From assembly GCA_035578175.1 (NCBI GenBank), contig JAQMRL010000002.1:135100171-135164170 (forward strand): a DNA stretch of 64,000 bases. The letters run 5' to 3'. Numbering within the stretch: the stretch's first letter is position 1; each line of letters opens with the position of its first letter. Shown here piece after piece: positions 22,800 to 33,100 of this stretch. This DNA comes from Catonia carolina. Lineage: Eukaryota > Arthropoda > Insecta > Hemiptera > Achilidae. A program made the translations under genes and the position numbers. The notes below the pieces were generated by a model. The model was not told the DNA's origin. It saw nothing but the letters and a program-made list of their open reading frames with translations, and ran no database searches.

Positions 22800-23260
22800 G
22801 TAATGCCAATATATTGTTATTAAAATGTCGTCCGAAAATCTGAATGATGTGATTACTCGAACCGCTTATTGTCTTATTTAGTTCGATTTTCATGTCAACA
22901 TTCTACTTTACACCAACTTAGATTTATACATGTGAAATACTTTAGTAGATTTGGCACCAAAATTTGTCTTGTTTAACTTTACGTTTTGTGATAGATATTT
23001 TTTTTAATTTTTCAAAAAAATTCTGGAATATTTTCTGTTGCTGTTAATCTGGTTTTGTCTTTGGATTAAGGAACAGTGGCGTTTGAACATGTAGGTAATA
23101 ATTTACCAGATTTTAGCCAGGAATCGAACCCGGGACAAATGTGTTAACTTGTTTTCAGAGAGCCAAGTCACAAGTTGGTTATTATTCCAATTGCTTCCTG
23201 AGTCTTATAATTCTGTTTAAGCCCAAAAGAAATAAAGCTGTCTGTTATTCTGTAGTAAAG
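22800..23260. repeat. Segment of duplicated UGT intron 6 (unit C copy)
   Basis: Aligns with 33840-34260 (unit B) and 58030-58470 (unit A). Shared landmarks include 'ttctgttgctgttaatctgg' and a reversed tRNA-type B box (GGGTTCGATTCCTGGC on the minus strand, near 23120-23135). Confidence 0.6.
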
Positions 23261-23311
23261 CTGAGGTAGAAGGTAAAAAAAACCTTTTGAATAATAAGAA
23301 TAGGCCTACTT

Positions 23312-24260
23312 AAAAATCTGGTGTGAAACACTCACACAACTTTCTCTTGCCAATACAAATAATTAACAATAAACCTAACATTAGTAACAAAACATTAGAA
23401 ATAAACAAAAACTAACCTCAATAAACATAACCTAATTTTAATCATGAGTAAAAGACGCAGAATGAAAATCAACTCCAGTTTGGCTTACAAATATGGAAAA
23501 TCACTCTTTCACGCTAACTAGGCTTTATAGAGAAAAATGCTTTAAATAAAAGTTGTAGGTCTTTTAATTTCCTATAAATTTGATTATATACACTTTTGTC
23601 GTAAAATGCATACTAAGGCTGAAATCTTTAAAATATCAATTTTTCACACGCTTTCGTTAGAAAAATTAGTAATTAGCTTTCGCTAATTACCGCTAAACTA
23701 AGTGTCATAAAAAAAATATTTCAAATAAAAGTTGTAGGTTTTTAAATTTTCTACATCTTTTATTATATAAATTTTTCCGTTAAAATGCATATTAAAGCCG
23801 TAATCTTAAAAAAACAATTGTTTTACGTGAAAACAGCCTCTCCAAGAATTTCAGCTGACATGGCGCCTACCCTATCTTGTAGAGCATAAAAATTTAGTAC
23901 ACCAGGCGATTTTTAAAAAAATTGTACGACCTGTTTTTGAAAAAATCGCAAAAAAGTGAAAAATTATACGAATAAACTACTACTTCCGGTTGACTGATTT
24001 TGATGAAAATGTTTGTGTCATGTCCGGTAGTGGTATGTAACTTAAGTTTTAAGTTTCAAGTTCGTACGATGTTCCGTTCTTGAGATATTCTGTTCACACA
24101 CACATTCACAGACACACACAGACCAATCCCTAAAAACATGTTTTTTTGGGTTCAGGGGGTCTGAAAATGTGTAGATCCGGTGAAAACTCGATTTCGAAAA
24201 ATCGACATGAAAATAATACTTTCCTTCCTATATATTCATATAGGCAAGAGAAAGTAAAAA
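23312..24260 (-). mobile_element. HINE-like repeat, full copy 4 (minus strand)
   Basis: Subterminal repeats at 23339-23351 and 24243-24255, stem-loop near 23320-23337, and a short interrupted (CA)n at about 24097-24122. It is collinear with copies 1-3 when reversed. The inverted pair 3/4 forms a potential 1-kb-arm hairpin inside unit C's intron. Confidence 0.6.
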
Positions 24261-24319
24261 ATATGGGTGGTTTTAAGACAAGAGATGAAAGCTGTTAAGT
24301 ATAAAAAAATTTACTTTAC

Positions 24320-24524
24320 CTTGGATCAGTGAGTAGACTGTTTAATTTTTCGTAAAGAATGTCATACCTAATGTCATGGAATTCAATACTCAGTCCAGCA
24401 CCAGAATCCACCAATTTTGCAGCATTATAATGTTGATCACCAAACATAGGAACAGCATAATGTGTTGCTTCTTCAAAGCTTTGAAGTCCAACTTGACTTA
24501 TAAACAGCCTCAACTTAGGATGAG
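24320..24524 (-). CDS. UGT-like exon 6, unit C, with 15-bp deletion
   Basis: 205 bases against 220 in units A and B; splice sites and phases match. The protein reads FISQVGLQSFEEATHYAVPM and then directly FGDQ. Five residues of the signature, including the second conserved proline, are gone. Confidence 0.8.
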
Positions 24525-24764
24525 CTGAAAAGTAAAATATCACTTTATTATTTAAGTAGCTGCTGCATACAGTATTAAATTTTAAGTTTTACTAAACTGA
24601 CAGAAAAATCATTTGAACTACCTATTTAGTTTGAACATAAAGACATACCTGCTTCTTAAGAAAACTACTGAAAAAACTTAGTAACGAAGCAAAACTTTTT
24701 CACTCAGGTATTTTTAAAAAAATTTCAAATAAAGATTAGAATCTTTATTTGTTAATTAATGTGC
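24525..24764. other. Start of the truncated intron 5 of unit C
   Basis: Still aligns with 34621-34790 and 58822-58990 (tagctgctgcatac, cataaagacatacctgcttctt). A further short match is seen at about 24897-24990. Beyond that the homology to the other units ends. Confidence 0.5.
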
Positions 24765-24898
24765 GTTCGAATCCCACTCAGGCACAGCATATTTTCATAT
24801 GTTACAAAAAATTTATTTCATTCTCCTTTGTATATAGTTACAACCCAACGTCGTCGCTAATGACCTTTGTAGTTGATGCAACGTTAAATAAATAAATG
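24765..24898 (+). mobile_element. tRNA-derived SINE, 5'-truncated
   Basis: Begins at a B box (GCGTTCGAATCCCACTCAGG) and has the body AACGTCGTCGCTAATGACCT. It ends in an A-rich tail (taaataaataaatg). Same family as 16345-16492. Confidence 0.7.
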
Positions 24899-24990
24899 AA
24901 AAGAAAGATTAGAATTTTAATTTGTAAGCAATTTCATAACTCTTTCAGAACCAAAATTATGAACAAAAATATTGAAAATCATAACAGTAT

Positions 24991-25814
24991 GGCAGGGTTG
25001 TACAGAGAAATCCAATTTATTGTGATATCTGTTTAAACGGGACAAATTCACTGGAACGAAAACAAAACATAAGGAACAATGAAAATGAACTTTGGTTATA
25101 TGGGACAGGTGTTCAACTTATTCACAACAGGTACTGCTTTGCTCATAAAGAAAATGGGATTTTATAGATAAAGTATCATAATGAAGTTTCGTAATGGAAA
25201 GGTTTTTATATTCTTACAAACCAATTGCGTATGGGAATTGAATTGCAGTCGGATTGCTTCGAGTGTTGTCAAAATCATTGTCTACTAGTAGAGTTATGTG
25301 TGTTGTTTTTATCAGTTTACACGTTTATTTACCTGGTACTAGTCTACACCAACTTACTGAAACAACAGCAATACTGAAATCAACAATTTCATAAATTTTA
25401 AAAGAAGATAAGTTTTAAAAGAAGAGTGAGCTGTAAAAGGTGGAGAACTGTGGATGTAATTTTAAGAGAAAATGGGAAGTAAGGATTCAGATTTTGAAGA
25501 AAGCCAATCCTTTAAATTGGTCTTCAAATTATTTTTTTTTTGCATCCAGGAGACTCTAAAGAGAGTATAGGACATGGCAAGATAAAACTGATAAACTAAA
25601 AGTTATCACAATGATAAATCACTACCAAAAATTTGTTTCTGCTACTGCTTACTTCAGTAGGCTTGTCATGAACCCCATTGTATCAAATATCACACAAAAT
25701 TAAAAAGTCAAACACTATGATAAATTCATCACTTACCAATAATTTTTTCCCGCTACTGCTTAACTCTCTAGGCTTGTCATGAACCCCTTTGTATCAAATA
25801 GTACACAATATTTT
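24991..25814. other. Intergenic, nothing recognised
   Basis: Contains an imperfect local duplication around 'taggcttgtcatgaacccc' (25657 and 25770 areas). No gene. Confidence 0.4.
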
Positions 25815-26300
25815 TTAATTAGATGTTAACTTTTCAACCATAACTATTTAGAAAGGAATTCGTGCACACTGTAAAATGTTTCATCAATCAAATATTGTTT
25901 TAGCTTTTTTTAAAATGACTTAAATTGTCACAACTTTTTAAACCTTGTGGCAATTAATTGATGTATTTTCTACGTGCATAAGTTGGTTTTTGTTCAAACA
26001 ATTTATTGTTGTGATTAGCAACATAATAATCGATTCTGTTTCTTGTGTAGTGGTTGTTAACATCTAAATTCTGTAAAAAGGTATTTTGCTTCACGTACAT
26101 TATCACTTCAAAAATGTACAAAGAAGGAACTATGAGCAATTGCAGCTCTTTAAATAGTGATCTGCATGAGGTAAGGTGGTTGACTCCCATCATACACCTA
26201 ACAGCATTTTTCTGTATTTTAAAAACTCTTTCCATGTTACTTTGTGATGAATTACCCCCTAACTAATATGGCATACCTGATATGAGATAAAATTAAACCA
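25815..26300 (-). pseudogene. LINE reverse-transcriptase C-terminal fragment
   Basis: The minus strand reads VFKIQKNAVRCMMGVNHLTS, LFKELQLLIVPSLYIFEVIM, NHYTRNRI and, further on, LPQGLKS and HFKKS. This is the conserved C-terminal domain of Jockey/CR1-group polyproteins. The 5' part is missing. A shorter piece of the same tail lies at 42400-42545. Confidence 0.6.
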
Positions 26301-27439
26301 TGATAAGCTGCTATAAGCAATTTTTTATCATTTAATCTGGCAATTTGTTTTAATACTTACTACCTACTATTTGTTTTTATACTTCTAGAGGCATAAATAG
26401 TAATTGGGCCTATGATCAAATTGAAAGCAGAGGAATTAGTGAAGAAAATTAAACCATACTTAATTCAAGGCAATGGATGTTTGGTTTCTACATAGGAAAG
26501 TCAGGCATGAAATTAATGGGTAGTACTGATGTTGAAAGTTGAAAAGATGGAATAAATTTCAAAAACCCTGACAAAAAAGCCTTTAAAAATTAAAAAAATA
26601 ATATTTATTGGTCCCTTAGGATTGACGTCATCATGTCGGGAGACCACTAAGTACCAGAATATACTCGTAACTTAGGAGTCGGGACGGCGAGAGTTTGGTG
26701 TTGGATTTTCTATGCTGCTATCCCTTCCCTTCGCATTATCGTTGTCACTGGGCGGCACCTACGGCAGGTTTGGGACAGCTTCTCTCCCCCACCATTCTAA
26801 ACGCATTCCACAACCCACCTACGAAAAAATATGCGAGTGCTGTCGGAATCTTCCTTCAATACGGTTGTTTGTTTTGAAAAAAGTTAGTATAATAACGGTT
26901 TGTTTCTTTTGTAAAACCTTAGTATTTTTCAATAATCATTCATACAGTATATACCGTAATAGATAGCCTAAAATTAATTAGCACAGAAACTCGTTTTTCA
27001 ATGAACAGTAATAAACATAGGATACATACAATTAAAATCTCCTAAAACATAGGCTACGCAAACACAAAAAAATACACAGTAGGCCTACAGTATATATTTC
27101 TTTCGTTACTAAGGAAACAATGATTGTGAAGTACATTTCATTTCGTAAAATAAGTTGTAAATTTTGTTATGTTTTCAATTCATAAAACATGTCTTCAATC
27201 TCATTTTCAATGTTCAAAACTTGTAAATTTTCATTTACATATTGGCAATGAGAGTACGTGGAAACAACAAGAATAGCGTCTAGTGCCTGTTTACTTGAAG
27301 GGACAACATTTCTGTTTCCATTTCATCACTGTTTATAACAGTGAATATTAATACGTGGAAGATGTCTACACCAGATGAACGTGAAGTGTTCGGCAGAGGA
27401 CGAACTTTAAAATTGCAATACCAGTAACTAGTATTAAAA
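26301..27439. other. Intergenic, nothing recognised
   Basis: A GC-richer island at about 26620-26880 (gggcggcacctacggcaggt area) stands out from the AT-rich background. Its short frames have no recognisable family. Confidence 0.4.
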
Positions 27440-28060
27440 AACTTGTATGAAAAAAACAGAAAATCACTCTGCTAAACTAAGCGTTGTGCAAACAAATGTA
27501 TGGCATAAACATTGTAGGTTTCTTAATTTTCTACAACTTTTATTATACTATACACTTTTACCCTAGAATGCATATTAAGGCTGCAATCTTAAGAAAAACT
27601 ATTTTTTCAACAAAAACAAGGCCCCCGAGAATTTCAGCAGACATGGTGCATACCCTATCTTGTAGGTAATAAAAAATGTAGTGAATGAGGTGATTTTTAA
27701 AAAATATCTTAGGAGCCTTCTTTAACAAAATCGCAAAAAGTAAAAAATCTTATGAATAAACTAGGTACTACTTTTCCAGTTGACCAATTTTGATGAATCA
27801 TAGGTAAGAACACTCTTGATCGAGTCACCTTTCAAAAAAAATTTAATTCAAAATCGGTTTATCCATTTGGAAGCTACGATGCCACAGAGACACAAATTAG
27901 TGTTTTGTCTATGTTTTAAGATTGTGGCCTTTATATGGATTTTAGAACAAAACTGTATGTAATAAAAGTTGTAGAACCTTTCAAAACCTACAATTTTTAT
28001 TTCAAACTTTTTTTCGTACAACGCTTAGTTTAGCGGCAATTAGTAATTTCCTGTTTTTAT
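27440..28060. repeat. Two HINE-like fragments in opposite orientation
   Basis: 27440-27800 matches the family interior on the minus strand ('gagaatttcagcagacatgg', 'tacaacttttattat'). 27905-28060 matches the same interior on the plus strand ('cgcttagtttagcggcaatt'). The ends are missing on both. Confidence 0.5.
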
Positions 28061-28239
28061 TTTTTTGTTTTTTTTAAAGCTAAGAATACTCCATTTCACT
28101 CCCTTTCATAGCTGAGTCACCTTTCAAACAATAAAAACTAAATCAAAATTGGTTTATCTGTTTGGGAGTAACAATGCCACAGACAGGTACATTCATACGT
28201 TAAACTTATAACACTCCTTTTTTTTCGTCAAGGGTTAAA

Positions 28240-28450
28240 AAGGAAAACAATGGTGAACAATATGATGCAACCTGGATGACATTTACCCGATGAAACCAGA
28301 TATATATTTTCAAGCAATGCCGGATGGGTCATTGCATTACACAATTGTTAACTTTCCGAGTTACAAGAAACCCATCGAGCGTATAACGGTTTTATGTTTC
28401 ACGAATATGACTGGAAGTGATAAACAAAAACTAAGAGTAAGTTACGTTAA
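28240..28450 (+). pseudogene. Pogo/Tigger/jerky-type transposase fragment
   Basis: The frame from 28290 shows YFQAMPDGSLHY and then ERITVLCFTNMTGSDKQKLR, close to the catalytic-core text of Tigger-like proteins (ERITVLxCxNxxGxxKLxL). The DETG motif expected just before is unrecognisable after a likely frameshift. An isolated fragment with no terminal repeats found. Confidence 0.5.
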
Positions 28451-28998
28451 TTTTCTAGTTAAAATTTTTTTAGTTTCCTCATTTTTATCCGTAATATTAT
28501 AATTCATACACAAATAATTACTAAACTAAGAACGAAAGATTTAGGCGGGTCGAGTTCTCGCTTGTGTATCCCTTCCACAATCTCCTATGTACTCATAGTA
28601 CTCCCCTTACGCTCTTGGCAGTGTTACAAGAAGTACACTGCTTTTACGTGTTAGATTAAATAAAAGTAGTTTATTCACTGTACTTTTTCATTTACTGTAT
28701 TTGTTATTTATTGTATTTATTTACTGCAGTTGGATAATATATTATAAACACAAAAAAAGTGTAAATAGCATTCTAATGTATTAATATATAAATTGTAATG
28801 TAATTTACACCTGGTTTTAATGTTTGTACGAAATATAAACTTTACAGGAAATAAAACATGCGTGCAGTAGTCCTGTAAAATCAATCCTGTGAGGAAGTGT
28901 AGAAGTACACAGCAAACTCGCATCCGCCTAAATTTATCGTGCTTATTATAATAAATAGGTTATGTTTAATTCCCTTACTGTAAATGTTCCATGTTATA
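28451..28998. other. Intergenic with repeat shared with 55690-56235
   Basis: 28780-28945 resembles 55700-55810 plus 56175-56235 ('gtacgaaatataaactttaca', 'gcagtagtcctgta', 'ccgcctaaatttatcg'). The second copy is interrupted by a SINE. No gene. Confidence 0.5.
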
Positions 28999-29333
28999 CG
29001 AGGTGTGGATATTAAACAATGAGACTGATGTAAAAAATTGTATTTTTATTTCATACATAATCACTTATTGTCACCTTCAATATGTACTCCTTCTCTATCC
29101 CTACAGCGCTCCATGCGAATTTTTCATTGTTGGAAACAGTGCTGGAAGTCATCTTCTGTCAGCCCCTTCAAGACAAATGCCGCTTTCTCTTTTACAGCTT
29201 CTACACACTCAAATCTTGTCCCTTTTAATGCAGATTTCACCTTAGAGAACAGGTAGAAGTCACATGGTGCAAGATCAGATGAATAAGGTGGATGTTTTAA
29301 CACTGAGATGCTGTACTTGGCTAGGAACCTCTT
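28999..29333 (-). pseudogene. Mariner DD34D 3'-end fragment
   Basis: A terminal repeat CGAGGTGTGGATATTAAACA starts at 28999. It is followed (minus strand) by the transposase C-terminus with HPPYSSDLAPCDFYLFSKVK. The copy is cut at about 29333. Same family as 17072-18017. Confidence 0.75.
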
Positions 29334-29813
29334 AATTGAAAACACATGAATTACTATTATTTGCTTTTTGAATATAAGAAATGAAGCACTAAATATTGAA
29401 AACGCTGTATTCACTTTTATTGATTAAATTTATTTATATACTAATTAAAACATACTAAAGATAATGCAAGCAACATGATAAATCAATTCAGAAAAATATT
29501 GATAAACAGTTTTTGTTTTACAGCTTGTATTTTACTATAAGTTGTGAACACTACAAAGGATAAAAATACAGTAAGACCTACTTCAAAATTTTTCTGTTAT
29601 ACAGTCAGTCTTTTTGGAAAATCTAATTTCTGGGTAGTACAATAATTTTGTAGAGATAGGCTATATTTTTCTATATCTTATCATGCTTCAGAAAGGGGAG
29701 TGCATCACTGCAACCCCTGCAGGATCCACCACTGAGATGACGTACACCTCTAGTCTGTGTTGGATAGACAAGGATAAATATTAAATTACTATTTTTAAAC
29801 AAAAAATAAATAA

Positions 29814-29819
29814 TTTATT
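29814..29819 (-). promoter_or_regulatory. Poly(A) signal of UGT unit B
   Basis: AATAAA on the minus strand about 70 bases after the stop codon. It is conserved at the same place in units A (54084-54079) and C (19993-19988). Confidence 0.6.
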
Positions 29820-29887
29820 CAACAAAAACAGGAACATAAGAAAAACACAAAGTTACATAAATTAAAAATTTTCCTAAAAACCAAACT

Positions 29888-30176
29888 TCAATTTCTTTTT
29901 AATTTGTTACTTTTACCTCTGTATGAAATTAATAAATAAATTAATCTCTTAATAAGAAAATATGTTGTAAACAGTCCAATAAGGATTATCACAAATAAAA
30001 TAAACAGAATGTCCAACATGTAATACTGATACCAGGTCAAATCCAAAGAAGCAGGTCTTAAATGCGGTGCTCCATTATGCCTGAGAACATATTCTACCCA
30101 CCAAACCGCCGTATCCACGGATGACATCGGTTTGTCTTTCATTATTGATGATTGACGCAACATGTTCTTTTTATAG
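29888..30176 (-). CDS. UGT unit B exon 7 (C-terminal anchor)
   Basis: 289 bases including the stop; acceptor TTTTTAG. Encodes YKKNMLRQSS, the VDTAVWWVEYV block, the membrane segment and the KLKRN end. Confidence 0.9.
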
Positions 30177-33100
30177 CTAAAAATATAAAAAGATGTATTA
30201 ATAACATAAATATTACCTAAGTACATTGCTCATAACAGAGAGATGGGAGTGTTAAATTATTTGCACTCAATCTGCTAGTTCCAAGGCTACGAAAAAATAG
30301 TTCTGTTTTGTCAGGCAATTATATGACCGAGGCATTTAAGAACAGAAGAGGTAAAGGTGTAAAAGACACTAGTCACAGTTATCTCCTTTGAGAGTAATGA
30401 ATTCATTATTCAACCAGACCCTGTGGTGAATGAGGTGAAGGTGTCATTTGCAGGGTGCAAAATAGATGTTTTTCAGAGGGCCAGGCATGCTGGTAAGGAT
30501 ACCTCTCCACTCAGTGAAGAAGGTAATGATAAACCATCTCACTCCTTGCTTTACTTAGTAAAGCCTCTAGAGACTCAAACAAGCATTTTGGCTGATGAAC
30601 TAAACAACGACAACCTAAGTTAAGTTACACAAGACAAAAGGGGACTGCTGACTGCTTCGGTAGCCCAGGAGCCTAGTGAGATTAACTATTTCACTGGATT
30701 TTATTGATTCATCTTAAAAATAAAATACAGAAAAGAGTCAGAAATCTGATCATCAATAATCTGAACTCTCAAAAATTTAAACAGTTTTTTCTAACATACA
30801 TATTGTTACAACTCGTTATAGTAAAGTAAAATTGTAAACTTTAATTTAATTCACATATGTTTATTTAACAAAATTATTTGACAACTAAAAAACTAACCTT
30901 TACTAACAACAACGAATATAATGAGTTTATGAAAATAAGTTCTTAAACAATTAAAACAATGAAACTCACGCAATTTATTAGCAATAAAACAAAATAAAAT
31001 AATATCCCTTACCAAATTAAACATAAAATACAATGTCTCATGACAAAATAACAAACTTCACCGTAACGAAGAATCCCGTACAATTTAGACCACTAACACG
31101 TCAGCCATTCACACCGCGGCCCCGTCCCAACAATGGTACCTTCGTTTTTATACTTAACCAGTCAGCTGTTCATGAGAAGCTGATTTTATTTGTCCAGCTG
31201 ATTTTATTTTCGCCACTTCATTATAACAATATGTTGCAAACGTGGTTATTGTTAAAGACATTCAGAACGAAAATGAAGATAGGATGAGAGTGGCGCAAAA
31301 GAGGACAACAGCTATTTCAGTCCATGACATGTAATGGTTTGAAAAAACGGATAGAAAGTATTTCAAGCTAATTCAACCTTCAGTAAGTGACTTTTCAAGT
31401 AAACCCTAAAACGCTAAAAAACAATCTGCTTTGTTATTTGTACTTTCTTAAGTTAAAAATCCTGCTCATGAGACTACGTGTCTCATGTATGGTGACAATT
31501 TTTAAAAGGCTTACCTTTGACTAATGGCAAAATCCATTAGTGATTTCTGTATCTACTTTTTAAGAGGAATTGAGTGACACTATTTTTCTTTCCAAATCCG
31601 ACTTTGGTTTTTGTGGTTTCCAGTTTTGGACTTCTTTGGGTCAAAACTGGAACTTCATACCACATGTAGGCCTACTAACTTTTTGTGATTCTTCTTCTTC
31701 TTGTAGTTGCATTCTTCTAACGAAGATTAGCAATCATCATGGCTATCTGCACCTTGGAGACAGCTGCTCTAAATAGTTCACTTGTACTACTCCCATACCA
31801 CTCTCTGAGGTTCTTGATCCAAGACGTCTTCCTACGGCCGGGTTGTCTCCTTCCCTCGATTTTTCCTTGCATCACCAGTTGGAGGATTCTATACTTCTCA
31901 TTCCTCATCACATGAGCAAAGTATTGTAATTTGCGGACCTTAATCTTGTGTAAGATCTCCGTCTGTTTACCAATTCTTTCCAACACTTCCGTATTTCTTA
32001 CTCTTTCTCTCCATGAGATCCTCAATATCCGACTATATACCCATAATTCGAAGGCCTCCAGCTTGTTACTCAGGACCTTTGTCAACGCCCATCCCTCCAA
32101 ACCATAAAGGAGAACAGAGAACACATAACACTGCGCCATTCGAATTCTAATTTTAAGGTTGATGTTACGGTTGCTCAGCACTGGTCTCATTCAGCAGAAT
32201 GCGCTACGAGCGGTCTCTATCCTCACCCTTATCTCCTGAGACAAATCCCATTTATCATTCATCCAACACCCCAGATATTTATATTGCGATACCTTTTCTA
32301 TAGTCGCATTGTTAAGCTTAATTTGTATGTCGTTTATCAGCGGCGCTTTCAAAATTACCATATATTTGGTCTTTGAAACGTTCATATTCAGACCCATATC
32401 CTTACTGGCGGTGTGTACTTTGGACAAAAGGATTTGCAAACCTTCCATCGAGTCGGCCAGCAAGGCGGTATCATCTGCATAGCGTATATTATTTATCACC
32501 TCCCCATTAATTACAATGCCTTCCTGACTTTCATTCAGAGCTTCCGCTAAAATTTCCTCCGAGCAGATGTTAAAAAGTGTTGGTGATAGCACACAACCCT
32601 GTCTCACACCTCTTTTTATCTCCATTTCTTCTGTGATTTCACCATCTACTCTGACGTTGGCCGTTTGATGCCAATACAGGTTTGCAATAATCCTTATGTC
32701 CTTGTCATCCAGTCCTACTTTCCTCAGGACATGTATAAGTTTGTGATGCTTTATTCGATCGAACGCTTTGTCATAGTCGATGAATGCTATATATACATCT
32801 TTGCCCATGTCCATACATCTTTGCACAAGAACTTGTAAACAGAATAGGGCGTCTCTAGTGCCCAGACCATTTCTGAATCCGAACTGTGTTTCACTGATAT
32901 ACTCCTCACATTTTCCATACACCCGTTTATGAATAATTTTTAGGAATAGTTTCAATACATTGCTCATTAGACTTATTGTGCGGTGATCTCTACATAATCT
33001 TGCATTTAGCTTTTTTGGAATAGTCACAAATGTTGACTTCAACCATTCCTTCGGTATATGTCCAGTAGAATATATAATATTGAACAGTGCGGTTATTACA

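Larger units (their letters stand above)
20135..24524 (-). pseudogene. UGT unit C: truncated duplicate keeping only the last two exons
   Basis: Exons homologous to UGT exons 6 (24524-24320) and 7 (20351-20135) remain, with intact acceptors and donors and the homologous intron 6. No copies of exons 1-5 occur upstream, where alignment to units A and B ends near 25.0 kb. Exon 6 has lost 15 bp inside the donor-sugar signature, and exon 7 ends early at TAG (20137-20135) where B has TAT. It is probably a dead 3' fragment. Because reading frame and splice sites survive, use as alternative 3' exons of unit B is conceivable but unproven. Confidence 0.75.

Noticed and set aside
26695..26966. Overlapping frames in a GC-richer island
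   Set aside because: They overlap in two frames, have no recognisable domain, and no splice sites or repeats support them.
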